This document shows, in pieces, positions 53,769 to 63,677 of a stretch of DNA of 64,000 nucleotides (within the stretch, counting starts at the first letter, position 1; each line of letters starts with the position of its first letter). Below the pieces are notes generated by a model. That model was not told the origin of the DNA. It did not search any database and was given only the letters and a program-made list of their open reading frames with translations. The DNA comes from Fusobacterium perfoetens. Lineage in GTDB: Bacteria; Fusobacteriota; Fusobacteriia; Fusobacteriales; Fusobacteriaceae. The translations under genes and the position numbers were made by a program. Location: NCBI RefSeq assembly GCF_021531595.1, contig NZ_JADYUD010000005.1:101026-165025 (forward strand), given 5' to 3'.

Positions 53769-54365
53769 TTATTTTTTTATTTCTTTTACATAGCTTATAA
53801 TATATTTTCTGCTTTTATTCAGATTTTTATTTATTTCATCAAATTTAAAACTTCCTATAAAAAGAAAGATTAAAGTAAAAAGAATACAAGGTCTGAAAAA
53901 TTTTTCTTCTTTAATTGTATGCTTAAGAAATGTCCAAAGAGCAAGAATTCCTAAAAAAAGAAATTCTTCAAATGATTTTGTCATATTAACAGTAATGTAT
54001 ACTGATATTATTATTGAAAGCATAAAAAGAATTTTACTTATTTTTGGAGAAAGAGCGATTCTTGCAATAGGAATATGCAGAAGAGCTCCTCTGCTCCAGC
54101 CTTTTGGAAAAAAATCAAAAATAAAATGAACTGCGAGAGCTAAAGCAAATCCTGCTATGAAAAATCTGAAAGTATCATTTTTTTCTTTTTTATAAAGTTC
54201 AATAAGCAGAAATAAAAAAAGTGGACTGTGTGTTAAAATACTTCTGTGCTGCAGCTTTAATTTAAAATCCCAGTCTGGAAATTTAATTCCAGTAAGGAAA
54301 GCTGTAATAGCTACGATTATACCTATAAGACCCACTTTGTCCACATATTCTAAAAATATTTCCAT
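53769..54365 (-). CDS. YdjM-type membrane-bound metal-dependent hydrolase
   Basis: A 198-residue membrane protein of the YdjM/DUF457 family. GIKFPDWDFKLKLQHRSILT followed by HSPLF matches the metal-binding LPDxDH...HRGxTHS pattern, and HFIFDFFPKGWSRGAL supplies the later histidine and aspartates. Four or five membrane segments are visible. The substrate is unknown. It is on its own; the gap to the transketolase promoter is 31 bases. Confidence 0.82.
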   Translation of the reverse strand: MEIFLEYVDKVGLIGIIVAITAFLTGIKFPDWDFKLKLQHRSILTHSPLFLFLLIELYKKEKNDTFRFFIAGFALALAVHFIFDFFPKGWSRGALLHIPIARIALSPKISKILFMLSIIISVYITVNMTKSFEEFLFLGILALWTFLKHTIKEEKFFRPCILFTLIFLFIGSFKFDEINKNLNKSRKYIISYVKEIKK

Positions 54366-54447
54366 ATATCTCTCCGTTTAATGTTTCATACATTTCTATT
54401 TTACTATATTTTTAGAAAAAAATCACTAAATTAAAAAATTTATGCCT

Positions 54448-55578
54448 TTATTTTTTTAATATTTCTCCTCTGTATATTTTAGAAGTTCTTATTCCTGGTT
54501 TTATTTCTCCTCCAATAGAATAAATTTTATTTTTAATAAGCACTAGTCCTTCTCCACAAGGAGCATTAAAAGGAAGTTCTCCTATTGATTTCCATTTATT
54601 TGTTTTTGCATTATAAATTAATATATTTTTATTCCATTTAAATTCTTCTGGATCTTTTTCAAAATAAGAAGCTTTAAATTTTAAAAGTTCTTGCCCTCTT
54701 AAAATTCCCATATTTTTAACTGCATTATCATAAACCTCTTTGTTGAATCCTCCTATTACAAGCATTTCATATTCATTTAATTTAACAGAAGAAGCACCGA
54801 GAAGAGAAAGTTTTTCTCCATTATATTCAACAGAAGATACTTCTGTCCATTTTCCTGTTTTGAAATTATATTTATATCCGTCAGTAAAAGCAGTAAGATT
54901 ACCTCCACTAAAAACATAGATACAATCATTTAGAATTTGTGCTATACATTGAGTTCTTCCTTTTGCTCCAGGAACAGATGGAAGTTCTTTAATTTTTCCA
55001 GAATTTATATCAAATTCAAACATTTTATTTGTAGGTATTCCATTTTGAAATCCTGCAATAATATATAGTTTTCCATCTTTTTCAACAGCAGCTCCCTGTC
55101 TGAAAGAAAAAGGTAAATCTCCGATTTTTTTATAAGCAAGTTTCTCTTTATCCATATAGAAAAATAAAATGTCATTATCTGCTTCAGAGTTAGAGCTTCC
55201 TCCAATATAAAATATTCCTTTTTCATTTTTAACAGAAGCACCATAACCAATAGTATTTTTAAAATTTATATGATTTTTTATAGAAAGAGAATCATTTATA
55301 TCTTCAAAAATAAAAATATCTGAATAAAACTTTTTTTCTCCCCCGTCAAGAATAGATTTTTCAGGAAAATTTGTTCCTCCTCCAACAATTACAAAGTTTT
55401 CAATATTACCTGCCATCATGCCTGATAATCCTATATTTTTATTATATCCTTCAGGAGCTGGAAGAGAACCAGCATATTCCCATGCAATTTGTTTTTCTAC
55501 TTCTGGATTTTTTACAGGAGAAGAGAAACAACCTGTGAAAATTCCACAAATAATTAATCCTGTTAAAATTTTTTTCAT
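54448..55578 (-). CDS. Kelch-repeat lipoprotein, sialic acid mutarotase-like (NanM)
   Basis: A 376-residue lipoprotein with signal peptide MKKILTGLIICGIFTGC. The mature part is a six-bladed Kelch propeller of the cyclically permuted mutarotase family (YAGSLPAPEGYNKNIGLSGM, GKLYIIAGFQNGIPTNKMFE, NAPCGEGLVLIKNKIYSIGG). Family members speed interconversion of N-acetylneuraminic acid anomers before uptake. No sialic acid transport or catabolic gene lies nearby, so the substrate is inferred from resemblance only. Usual NanM is periplasmic, while this one appears lipid-anchored. Confidence 0.75.
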   Translation of the reverse strand: MKKILTGLIICGIFTGCFSSPVKNPEVEKQIAWEYAGSLPAPEGYNKNIGLSGMMAGNIENFVIVGGGTNFPEKSILDGGEKKFYSDIFIFEDINDSLSIKNHINFKNTIGYGASVKNEKGIFYIGGSSNSEADNDILFFYMDKEKLAYKKIGDLPFSFRQGAAVEKDGKLYIIAGFQNGIPTNKMFEFDINSGKIKELPSVPGAKGRTQCIAQILNDCIYVFSGGNLTAFTDGYKYNFKTGKWTEVSSVEYNGEKLSLLGASSVKLNEYEMLVIGGFNKEVYDNAVKNMGILRGQELLKFKASYFEKDPEEFKWNKNILIYNAKTNKWKSIGELPFNAPCGEGLVLIKNKIYSIGGEIKPGIRTSKIYRGEILKK

Positions 55579-55610
55579 TTGTATACCTCTACCTCTTTAA
55601 GAATAAATAT

Positions 55611-55655
55611 AAAGCTGGAGAATAAAATTTTATTAAAAACTTTATTTCCAGCTTA
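55611..55655 (-). terminator. Terminator of the dnaE-nusB operon
   Basis: TAAAGCTGGA on one side and TCCAGCTTA on the other form a stem, extended by AATAAA/TTTATT pairs, with A/T-rich loop and a T-rich tract on the minus strand. It lies about 30 bases after the nusB stop. Confidence 0.75.
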
Positions 55656-55684
55656 TCTTTAAATTTTGCTATTTTTTTTATAAA

Positions 55685-56080
55685 CTATACAAGTTTAGCT
55701 AAAACTCCGTTGACAAACTCATAAGTTTTAACATCACCGTATTTTTTAGCAAGCTCTACAGCCTCATTAATTATAATTTCTTTTGGAGTATCTTTAAATA
55801 AGATTTCGTAAACAGATATTTTTAAAAGAGCTTTTTCAACATTTCCTACTCTTTCAAAACTCCATCCTTCCATTTTTTCATCAAGTTCTGCAAGGATTTT
55901 ATCTTGATTTTCAGAAATTCCCTTTGCATACTCAACTAAAAATTCTTTTCCTTTCTCATTTAATTCTACCTCATTTTCTCTTTCTAAGTAAGAGGCTAAA
56001 ACTGTGTCTAAATCTTTTCCGTTTATTTCTGATTCAAATACAATTTTAAATAATTCTTCTCTAGCTAGCCTTCTGCTCAT
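55685..56080 (-). CDS. nusB: Transcription antitermination factor NusB
   Basis: All-helical RNA-binding factor of rRNA antitermination, 131 residues. SRRLAREELFKIVFESEI at the start and LKISVYEILFKDTPKEIIIN with EAVELAKKYGDVKTYEFVNG near the end are diagnostic. It is last in the operon after asp23-amaP-DUF2273, the same grouping as in many Clostridia. Confidence 0.93.
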   Translation of the reverse strand: MSRRLAREELFKIVFESEINGKDLDTVLASYLERENEVELNEKGKEFLVEYAKGISENQDKILAELDEKMEGWSFERVGNVEKALLKISVYEILFKDTPKEIIINEAVELAKKYGDVKTYEFVNGVLAKLV

Positions 56081-56095
56081 TTTGTCCCCTTTAAA

Positions 56096-56305
56096 TTAAT
56101 CTTGTAATCTTTCAATTATTTTCTTTTTTATTTTTTTAATAACAGTGCTGTCTCCTATTCTGTAACCAAGATAAGTAACTAAAAGTATGAAAATTGTAGA
56201 AATTAATCCATACTCAACTAAAAGGACAGCGATTATAAATCCTGCAACAGCACCGAATATTTTTTTTCTGTTTTCTATAAAAGAAACTATCATATCTTCC
56301 AGCAT
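56096..56305 (-). CDS. DUF2273 small membrane protein
   Basis: A 69-residue protein with two membrane segments (IFGAVAGFIIAVLLVEYGLI and FILLVTYLGYRIGD) and a basic tail. DUF2273 proteins are encoded beside Asp23 and AmaP and are thought to take part in the same membrane-attached envelope stress complex. It lies 11 bases after amaP and 15 bases before nusB. Confidence 0.8.
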   Translation of the reverse strand: MLEDMIVSFIENRKKIFGAVAGFIIAVLLVEYGLISTIFILLVTYLGYRIGDSTVIKKIKKKIIERLQD

Positions 56306-56316
56306 GAAATCACCTC

Positions 56317-56826
56317 TTATGCATTAGGGCTGTTTTTTAATGAAAGTTTTTTGATTTTAACTTCAACAACATTTACATCAAGTTGAAGTTTGTCTTGAAG
56401 TTCATATTTAACAGCATTTTGTATTTCAGAAGTTTTTTCAGCAATACTTTTGTTAGTTTCCATGTCCATATAAATAGTAACAGTATGTTTTTTACCTTTT
56501 CTGCCGCAGATTATTTTTACATTTCTTACATCTTTGTCACGGTTTAAAATCTCTTTTATAATATTTTTTATAGAATCAATAGAGATTCTTACTTCTCCGT
56601 TTTCATTTTTTATAACATAACCTTCTTCTTTAGAAAAAAGTGAAGTAAATTTTAAAAGAGATATAAAAAGATATATAAGTGAAATAACAACAACAGCTGC
56701 ATTCCACATAAATCCATCTATATTGAATTTAACAAGAAATCCAGGAACTGCTACATAAACAATTCCTACAATTGATAGAACAAATATCCCTAACCATGCA
56801 AAAAAGAATATAACTTTTCTAAGCAT
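56317..56826 (-). CDS. amaP: Alkaline shock response membrane anchor protein AmaP
   Basis: A 169-residue protein with two N-terminal membrane segments (VIFFFAWLGIFVLSIVGIVY and WNAAVVVISLIYLFISLL) and a cytoplasmic part resembling Asp23. AmaP recruits Asp23 to the membrane in Staphylococcus. I chose ATG 56826; a GTG at 56835 sits almost on top of the binding site AAAGGGC. It follows asp23 in the same operon. Confidence 0.8.
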   Translation of the reverse strand: MLRKVIFFFAWLGIFVLSIVGIVYVAVPGFLVKFNIDGFMWNAAVVVISLIYLFISLLKFTSLFSKEEGYVIKNENGEVRISIDSIKNIIKEILNRDKDVRNVKIICGRKGKKHTVTIYMDMETNKSIAEKTSEIQNAVKYELQDKLQLDVNVVEVKIKKLSLKNSPNA

Positions 56827-56848
56827 AAATATCACGCCCTTTAAAATT

Positions 56849-57214
56849 TTATAAAATTTCAGGTTCTACTGTATTCTCTTCATGGATTTTTATATCTTGT
56901 ACAAATACATTTACCTCAACAACTTTTAGTGCAGTAAGTTCAGATACAGCTTTTAAAACAGATTCTTGAACTTTTTTAGCTACTTCAGAAATAGGATAAC
57001 CATAATCAATTATGATGAAAGTATCAATACTGCATTCTTTTTCTCCCACTTCAACTTTTACACCGTTAGTTACTCTTTTTTTACCAAGCATTTTACTTAC
57101 TTCGTCAGCTACACCTCCGGCAAGTTTGTAAACTCCTTCTACATCCTCAGTCGCTTTGGCAGCAATAGCTTTTACAACATCATCTGCAATTTTTATATTT
57201 CCTAGATTGTTCAT
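56849..57214 (-). CDS. Asp23/Gls24 family envelope stress protein
   Basis: A 121-residue Asp23 protein. NIKIADDVVKAIAAKATEDV, then EGVYKLAGGV and IDTFIIIDYGYPISEVAKKV are the family pattern. These small proteins form membrane-bound clusters with AmaP during envelope stress. It lies 76 bases after accC and probably shares its transcript. GGAGG precedes the ATG. Confidence 0.9.
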   Translation of the reverse strand: MNNLGNIKIADDVVKAIAAKATEDVEGVYKLAGGVADEVSKMLGKKRVTNGVKVEVGEKECSIDTFIIIDYGYPISEVAKKVQESVLKAVSELTALKVVEVNVFVQDIKIHEENTVEPEIL

Positions 57215-57290
57215 AATGTGTCCTCCTTACAAATGTAATTATTTTGTATTATGATTTCCTATATAAAAGTTGTTTCCTTTATATCCTATA

Positions 57291-58631
57291 TTATAACCCA
57301 AATTCTTTCTCAATAAAAGCAGTTGTTACATTTCCTTTTCTATAATTTTTATTTTTAAGGACTTGAAGATGGAAAGGAATTGTTGTGTCAACTCCTTCTA
57401 TAACATATTCAGAAAGAGCTCTTTCCATTCTTGTAATAGCCTCTTCTCTGTCCATACCAAATGTAATTATTTTACCGATCATTGAATCATAATATGGAGA
57501 AATTTCATAACCTTGATAAGAATGTGAATCTATTCTTACTCCTATTCCACCTGGAGCTATATATTTAGTAATTTTTCCAGGAGAAGGAAGGAAACCATTT
57601 TCAGTATCTTCAGCATTTATTCTGCATTCTATAGCATGTCCATCAAGAATTACATCTTCTTGTGAAATATTAAGAATATCTCCTTCAGCAAGAGCAATTT
57701 GAAGTTTTATAATATCAATTCCAGTTACAGCTTCAGTAACAGTATGTTCAACCTGAATTCTTGTATTCATTTCCATAAAATAGAAATTATTTTTATCATC
57801 TACAAGAAATTCTAGCGTTCCTGCAGAATCATATCCTATAGCTTTTGCAAGTCTTACAGCAGCTTCACCCATTTCTTTTCTTACTTCTTCAGGAAGTCCA
57901 AATGAAGGTGATTCTTCTATAAGCTTTTGATGTCTTCTTTGTATAGAACAGTTTCTTTCTCCAAGATGAATAACATTTCCATGTTTATCTCCAAGAATTT
58001 GAATTTCTATATGTTTAGGATTTTCAACATATTTTTCAACGAAAACATCAGGATTATTAAAAGCAGCTTCAGCTTCGTTTTGAGCAGCAACGACATTTCT
58101 TTCAAGTTCTTTGTCGTTTCTGGCAATTCTCATACCTTTACCGCCTCCACCAGCAGTAGCTTTTATCATAACAGGATATCCTATTCTCTCTGCAATTTCT
58201 TTTTTAGCATCCTCAATATTTGTGATAATACCAGTTCCATTTGTTACAGGGACATTATTATCTATTGCAGTTTGTCTTGCAGTGGCTTTGTCTCCCATAT
58301 TTTTAATACATTCATGACTTGGCCCTATATAGATAAGATTGTGAATTCTGCATATTTTTGCAAAACGGGCATTTTCAGATAGGAATCCATATCCTGGATG
58401 TATAGCGTCTGCTTCAGTTATTTCAGCAGCAGCTATGATATTAGGTATTTTTAAATATGATTCTCCCACACTTGCAGGACCAATACATACAGCTTCATCA
58501 GCCAGTTTAACATGAAGGCTTTCTTTATCTGCTTCAGAATATACTGCAACTGTTTTTATACCAAGTTCTTTTGCAGCTCTTATTATTCTTACAGCTATTT
58601 CTCCTCTGTTTGCAATAAGTATCTTTTTCAA
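57291..58631 (-). CDS. accC: Acetyl-CoA carboxylase biotin carboxylase
   Basis: ATP-grasp enzyme that carboxylates biotin, 446 residues. [51 protein letters not shown] and [12 protein letters not shown] are all standard. It follows accB by 24 bases. The two carboxyltransferase subunits lie at 16-18 kb. It could serve acetyl-CoA carboxylase or another biotin enzyme; the acc context favours the former. Confidence 0.95.
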   Translation of the reverse strand: MKKILIANRGEIAVRIIRAAKELGIKTVAVYSEADKESLHVKLADEAVCIGPASVGESYLKIPNIIAAAEITEADAIHPGYGFLSENARFAKICRIHNLIYIGPSHECIKNMGDKATARQTAIDNNVPVTNGTGIITNIEDAKKEIAERIGYPVMIKATAGGGGKGMRIARNDKELERNVVAAQNEAEAAFNNPDVFVEKYVENPKHIEIQILGDKHGNVIHLGERNCSIQRRHQKLIEESPSFGLPEEVRKEMGEAAVRLAKAIGYDSAGTLEFLVDDKNNFYFMEMNTRIQVEHTVTEAVTGIDIIKLQIALAEGDILNISQEDVILDGHAIECRINAEDTENGFLPSPGKITKYIAPGGIGVRIDSHSYQGYEISPYYDSMIGKIITFGMDREEAITRMERALSEYVIEGVDTTIPFHLQVLKNKNYRKGNVTTAFIEKEFGL

Positions 58632-58655
58632 TTAATTTTCCTCCAATACAAAACT

Positions 58656-59078
58656 TTAGTCAGATAACTGTTTAACTCTTATCAGTATCTTTCCATAATC
58701 TGTCGCTTCTCCATTTTTAAGAAGAATATCTTCAATAGTTCCAGCAATTTTTGACTTAATAGGCGTTTTTATTCCTACAGTAGAGATATATCCTATAGTT
58801 TGTCCAGCTTTTATACTTTGTCCTATTGAAATAATTGCTTTGCCATCTTTATCATAGAAATAGAATTTTCCTATGTTGCTTGATTTTATATCTTTTATGC
58901 TTTCATCTTTTTCAGGCTCTTGAACAATTTCTTCTTCAATTGTTTCAGTCTGTATCTCTTCAGTCAAATCTTTTTTAATTTTTATTTTAAAATCTTTTTC
59001 CTCAAAATTAATTTCAGAAAGTTCTTTTTCACTAAGAATTCTGATTAATTCATCTATTAACTGCTTATCTTTATCCAC
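58656..59078 (-). CDS. accB: Biotin carboxyl carrier-like protein without the usual biotinylation motif
   Basis: Upstream of accC and of BCCP layout: an N-terminal helix (LIDELIRILSEKELSEINFE), a charged linker, then a biotinyl-type beta barrel from about residue 75 (IGQSIKAGQTIGYIS ... AGTIEDILLKNGEATDYGKIL). The biotinylated lysine should be in EAMKM; here the place reads GYISTVGIKTPIKSK, with no AMKM and the lysine shifted by two. The GTG start at 59078 has AGGAGG 5 bases upstream; a longer frame to 59114 runs over it. Either an unusual biotin site is used or the protein is not biotinylated. The symbol is given by position only. Confidence 0.75.
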   Translation of the reverse strand: MDKDKQLIDELIRILSEKELSEINFEEKDFKIKIKKDLTEEIQTETIEEEIVQEPEKDESIKDIKSSNIGKFYFYDKDGKAIISIGQSIKAGQTIGYISTVGIKTPIKSKIAGTIEDILLKNGEATDYGKILIRVKQLSD

Positions 59079-59149
59079 GGAAACCTCCTGTTTTAGTTTT
59101 ACTAATTTTACCATACCGTTAAAAATGTATCAAGATTAAATTACATTTG

Positions 59150-62100
59150 TTATTTAATAACTATACTCCCTTCTCCCATAAGGGTTATTATTTCTTTAAT
59201 GAAGTCATTTGTAGGTGATACATAAGTTTTTGTTCTTACAACTTTTTTTTCAGTTTCTGTTTTTACAGCAAGACTTACAGGAGCTTCTCCTCTATAAGAG
59301 TGAAGAATTCTCTTTAATTTAGGAAGTTTTCCTTTGTCATCATCTTTTACAAGAATATATACAGTGTATCCTTTTTCATACGCAAGAACATCAGCTGAAA
59401 TAATTTCTCTAGCTATAAGTTTTTTATTTTCTGTACCGTTAAAATAGTCTGTTTGAAGAAAACCAGATATAAAAACAACGTTTCCTTCTAAAAAACTTCC
59501 GATATTTTTAGAAAAATCTTTTGGAAAAATAATTCCTGAAATTCTATTGAAATAATCTTCAAGTTCAAAGACTCCCATTATTTCTCCAGATTTTTTAGTA
59601 ATTATTTTTTTTGTATCTCTTAAAATTCCAAAAATTTTTACAGGTCTATTATCGTCTTCATCTTTTATATCTTGTATCTTATCACTTTTATATGCTTCAA
59701 GAATAGCTTTATATTTATCAAGAGGATGAGCACTGAAATAAAAGCCAAGAAATTCTTTTTCTTTTTCAAGTTTTTCATCCATAGAATAGTCTTCTGTTTT
59801 CGCAAGAGAAAAACCATTTATACTTGATTTAGCTTCACCAAAAAGATTCATCTGTTGTATTTCGTCTTCTTTAAGTCTTTTTGTTGCAAATTCAAGAGCT
59901 TTTCCTAAAGATTCTATTTTTTCTTTTCTATTTCCAGGAACACCATCTAATGCTCCTGAATAAATAAGAGCTTCAACAGCTTTTTTATTCATACCAAATT
60001 GTTTTGTTCTAAATATAAAATCATCAAATGTTTTATATTCGCCGTTGTCATCATACTCTTTTTTTATTCCTTCTGCAACTTTTTCTCCAACATTTTTTAT
60101 AGCAGACAGTGCAAATATAATTCCATTGCTATCAACTTTAAATTTTGATGCAGCATTATTTATATCAGGAAATTTAAGTTTTACTCCATGATTTTTAGCA
60201 TCTTCAACATAGACAGCAATGTTTTCTATATGACTTATTTCAGAAGACATCAGTGCTGCATAATAATGTTTAGGATACATTTTTTTCAGCCAAGCAGTCC
60301 AATATGCAATAAGAGCATATGCAGCTGAGTGGGATTTATTAAACCCATATCCTGCAAATTTATCAATAAGGTCAAAAATTTCTGTAGCTTTTTCTTCAGA
60401 ATATCCTTTTGCAACAGAACGGGAAATAAATTTTTCTCTATTTTCATCCATGATTTCAGCTTTCTTTTTTCCCATTGCTCTTCTTAAAAGATCAGCTTCT
60501 CCAAGGGAATAATCAGCCATAATATTAGCAATTTTCATTACCTGTTCTTGATAAAGGATGACTCCATAAGTTTCTTGAAGAATATTCTTTAAAGATTCAT
60601 GAGGATATTTTATTTCCTCTCTTCCATTTTTGCAGTTAATAAAGTTATCAACCATACCAGATCCTAGAGGTCCTGGTCTGTAAAGAGCAAGAAGAGCGAT
60701 GATATCCTCAAATCTTTCTGGTTTAAGTTTAGTAAGGATCCTTCTTATTCCATTAGATTCAAGTTGGAACACACCTAAACTATCTCCTTTTGAAAGCATG
60801 TCGTAAACTTCTTTTACATTAAGAGGAATATCATGAAGAATAATTTTTTCTCCTGTATCAGCTTCAATGTAATCAACAGCTCTCTGAATATTCGTAAGAT
60901 TTCTAAGTCCTAAAAAGTCCATTTTCAAAAGACCTAAGTCTTCAAGTTCTTTCATTTGATATTGTGTAGAAATAACATTATCTTTATCACAGTAAAGAGG
61001 AACAGTTTCATTAAGAGGATCTTTTGTTATAACTATTCCAGCAGCATGAATAGAAGTATGTCTTACTTTATTTTCAATTCTTGAGGATATATCTATAACA
61101 TTTTTAATATCCTTGTCTGTTGTATATAGTTTATTTAGTTCTGGTATGTTTTTTAAAGCTGTATCAATTGAATAATTGAATGGAATAAGTTTAGCAGCTT
61201 TATCTATTTTTGAAAGGGGTATATCAAGAACACGCCCTACATCACGAATGGCAGCTCTTGCTTTAAGAGTACCAAAAGTTACAATTTGTGCTACTTTATC
61301 CATTCCATATTTTTCTGTAACATAATCAATAAGTTCTTGACGCCTTTCTTGACAAATATCTATATCAATATCAGGCATAGATATTCTTTCAGGATTTAAA
61401 AATCTTTCAAAAATAAGATTATATTTTATAGGATCAAGATCTGTAATTTTAAGAGCATATGATACGAGACTTCCTGCAGCTGAACCTCTTCCTGGACCTA
61501 CTGGAATTCTTTTTTGTTTTGCATAAGTAATAAAATCCCAAACAACAACAAAGTATTCAGCATATCCCATTTTATTTATAACAGAAAGTTCATATTCTGC
61601 TCTTTCTAAAATTTTTTCAGTGAGTCCACTTGGATATCTGTTTTCAAGCCCTAGATAAACAAGTCTTCTAAGTAAATCCTCAATGTTTTTAGTACATGTA
61701 GGGAGCTCATAATAAGGAAATTTAAAAGTTCCAAAATCAATATTTAAATTACATTTACTGCTTATCTCTGTTGTGTTATCAACAGCCTCTGTATATTCTT
61801 CTCCTAAAGATTCTATCATCTCTTCTCTGCTTTTTAGATAGAGCTCTTCTGTTTCAATTCTCATTCTTTTTTCATCAGAAATTTTTGCTCCTGTCTGTAT
61901 GCATATCATAATATCTTGAAGAGTATGATCGCCTTTTTGTACATAGTGAGTATCGTTTGTAGCCACAAGCTTTATGTTATTTTTTTTTGCAAGGGCAGCA
62001 AGTTGCTTATTAAGTTCTTTTTGTCCTTCAATACCATTTCCTTGAATTTCAATATAGAAATTATCTTTTCCATAAATATTTATATAAGATGTGACAGATT

Positions 62101-62563
62101 TTTCAATATTTTCTTCAGGTTCTCTGTCAAGAATTCTTCTTGAAATTTCACCTTGCATACAAGCAGAAAGACAAATAATTCCTTCGTTATGATTTTTTAA
62201 ATATTCTTTATCTATTCTTGGTTTATAGTAAAATCCGTTGATATATGCCTCAGAGCTTATTTTCATCAAATTTTTATATCCCTTTTCATTTTTTGCAAGA
62301 AGAATAAGATGGAAATTTCTTCCCTCTTTTTTTTCTTTTTCAAATTCAGAGATATAAGCTTCTATTCCTATGATAGGTTTTATTCCATTTTTTATTGCTT
62401 TTTTATACATTTCTATAGCACCAAACATGTTTCCATGGTCAGTGATAGCTATACTTTTCATGCCAAGTTCCTTGGCCCTTTTTAAATAATCATCTATTTT
62501 TCCTACACCGTCAAGAAGGCTGTATTCTGTATGTAAATGCAGATGTGTAAAAGTATCTTTCAT
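59150..62563 (-). CDS. dnaE: DNA polymerase III alpha subunit, DnaE type
   Basis: Second replicative polymerase of the window, 1137 residues. The N-terminal PHP domain starts FTHLHLHTEYSLLDGVGKID and includes IAITDHGNMFGAIEMYK; the polymerase core has PGRGSAAGSLVSYAL and the catalytic PDIDIDICQERR near residue 393; the C-terminus carries a helix-hairpin-helix region and an OB fold (VKIFGILRDTKKIITKKSGE). No exonuclease domain is present, as expected. With PolC also present, this DnaE is likely the primer-extending polymerase. AAGGAGG precedes the ATG; accB follows after 71 bases. Confidence 0.96.
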   Translation of the reverse strand: MKDTFTHLHLHTEYSLLDGVGKIDDYLKRAKELGMKSIAITDHGNMFGAIEMYKKAIKNGIKPIIGIEAYISEFEKEKKEGRNFHLILLAKNEKGYKNLMKISSEAYINGFYYKPRIDKEYLKNHNEGIICLSACMQGEISRRILDREPEENIEKSVTSYINIYGKDNFYIEIQGNGIEGQKELNKQLAALAKKNNIKLVATNDTHYVQKGDHTLQDIMICIQTGAKISDEKRMRIETEELYLKSREEMIESLGEEYTEAVDNTTEISSKCNLNIDFGTFKFPYYELPTCTKNIEDLLRRLVYLGLENRYPSGLTEKILERAEYELSVINKMGYAEYFVVVWDFITYAKQKRIPVGPGRGSAAGSLVSYALKITDLDPIKYNLIFERFLNPERISMPDIDIDICQERRQELIDYVTEKYGMDKVAQIVTFGTLKARAAIRDVGRVLDIPLSKIDKAAKLIPFNYSIDTALKNIPELNKLYTTDKDIKNVIDISSRIENKVRHTSIHAAGIVITKDPLNETVPLYCDKDNVISTQYQMKELEDLGLLKMDFLGLRNLTNIQRAVDYIEADTGEKIILHDIPLNVKEVYDMLSKGDSLGVFQLESNGIRRILTKLKPERFEDIIALLALYRPGPLGSGMVDNFINCKNGREEIKYPHESLKNILQETYGVILYQEQVMKIANIMADYSLGEADLLRRAMGKKKAEIMDENREKFISRSVAKGYSEEKATEIFDLIDKFAGYGFNKSHSAAYALIAYWTAWLKKMYPKHYYAALMSSEISHIENIAVYVEDAKNHGVKLKFPDINNAASKFKVDSNGIIFALSAIKNVGEKVAEGIKKEYDDNGEYKTFDDFIFRTKQFGMNKKAVEALIYSGALDGVPGNRKEKIESLGKALEFATKRLKEDEIQQMNLFGEAKSSINGFSLAKTEDYSMDEKLEKEKEFLGFYFSAHPLDKYKAILEAYKSDKIQDIKDEDDNRPVKIFGILRDTKKIITKKSGEIMGVFELEDYFNRISGIIFPKDFSKNIGSFLEGNVVFISGFLQTDYFNGTENKKLIAREIISADVLAYEKGYTVYILVKDDDKGKLPKLKRILHSYRGEAPVSLAVKTETEKKVVRTKTYVSPTNDFIKEIITLMGEGSIVIK

Positions 62564-62684
62564 AATTTTTCCTCCTTAATCAGTTTTACTTACCATATAT
62601 TATACATTATTCCAAATTAAAAATCATCTGAAAAAATATAGTAATCTGAATTTATACAGTGAACAAAGAGGGAGAAACAAAATA

Positions 62685-62722
62685 AAAAAAGAGATATAAG
62701 TTATTAATTATATCCCTTTTTT
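62685..62722. terminator. Terminator between the Wzz fragment and dnaE
   Basis: AAAAAAGAGATATAA pairs with TTATATCCCTTTTTT, with one A-C mismatch, and T-rich flanks on both strands. Read on the minus strand, it would end transcription from the Wzz-like fragment before dnaE. The remainder of 62564-62742 shows no further gene. Confidence 0.7.
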
Positions 62723-62742
62723 GAATTATGTCTTAAAAATAT

Positions 62743-63468
62743 TTAAATATTGTTTTTTTGTTTTTTCTTTTCTTCAAAAATAAAATTTCTAATAAGGACA
62801 TAGCATATACCTAAAAATCCTCCAAGAATAAATCCTATAAGAGTAATAAACATAGTTTTTGAAGAAGATTTTGTTGTTACAGATTCTGTTATTTTTATTA
62901 TATCTGAATATTTTTTATTATAATTTTTAACAGTAAGATTATTAATTTTTTCAAAATTTATATTTGCAGAAGTAATTACAGAGTTTAACTCTTTATTAAT
63001 TTCTTCTATTTTTGAAGAATCAGTATTTAAAGTTTGGTTCATTTTTTTATTGATATCTTTAATTTCTACTAGGATATTTGAAAGTTTGATTTTCTCATCA
63101 GCTAGTTGTCTTAAAAATTCTGTATAGTAGTTTTCAGTATTTGTATTAATTTTTTCAGAATTTCCATTATTCATTATAACAATATTTTTATCATCTAGTT
63201 TATAAGCTTTTATCATTGATTCAAGCTGTTGTATTTTTCCTGTAGCAAGCTCTTTTTGTTTTTCTAAATCAAGAAGCTTCTGTCTATAATTTATCATAAG
63301 TTCATTTGGGTTTTTTGTTATTTTATAATCTTTTACCATATTTTCTATTTTTGTAAGATTTATTTGTTTTAAAAAATTGATTTCTTCATAAATATTTTGT
63401 ATTTCAACTTTATCTTCTAATGATATAAATTCTTGTTCAATATTGCTTATAGAATTTCTTCCTTTGAA
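62743..63468 (-). pseudogene. C-terminal fragment of a Wzz-type chain-length regulator
   Basis: The longest frame with a start runs from ATG 63339, but the frame is open up to a stop at 63469-63471 without any start codon or ribosome site, and the upstream part (NIEQEFISLEDKVEIQNIYE) already reads as coiled coil. The product is a coiled coil followed by one membrane segment (MFITLIGFILGGFLGICYVL) and a short basic tail, exactly the C-terminal half of Wzz/chain-length proteins. The N-terminal membrane segment and first domain are missing. An intact wzz start faces it from 63700 on the other strand, which suggests an inversion or duplication. Confidence 0.65.
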
Positions 63469-63535
63469 TTAGATTCTTTCTTTTAAAAAATTTTTTTATG
63501 ATATAATTAAAAATAAAACAGATTTATAGTAAAGT

Positions 63536-63561
63536 GTATAAAAACTTAAAAATTTTTATAC
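63536..63561. repeat. 26-bp palindrome, second copy of the locus-associated repeat
   Basis: It begins GTATAAAAACTTA and ends TTTTTATAC, with 11 of 13 pairs matching. The outer sequence matches the perfect copy at 4610-4637. DNA following it, ATTTTTAAAGA with AAATTATT near 63599, also recurs next to that copy. Confidence 0.55.
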
Positions 63562-63651
63562 TTTTAAATTTACTTATAATAATATCATATTATTATATAT
63601 TTTTAAAGAAAATTATTAATAAAATAAGCATTTTCCCATTGATAACTATAT

Positions 63652-63677
63652 GTATAAAAATTTTTAAATTTATATAC
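63652..63677. repeat. 26-bp palindrome, third copy, just upstream of wzz
   Basis: It begins GTATAAAAATTTT and ends TTTATATAC, with 11 of 13 pairs matching. It lies 22 bases before the wzz start codon, close to where a transcript's leader would be. Its closeness to the other copies in ends and length suggests one family. Confidence 0.5.

Noticed and set aside
57927..58382. 151-codon plus-strand frame inside accC
   Set aside because: Antisense shadow of a fully recognisable accC; low-complexity product and no ribosome site.
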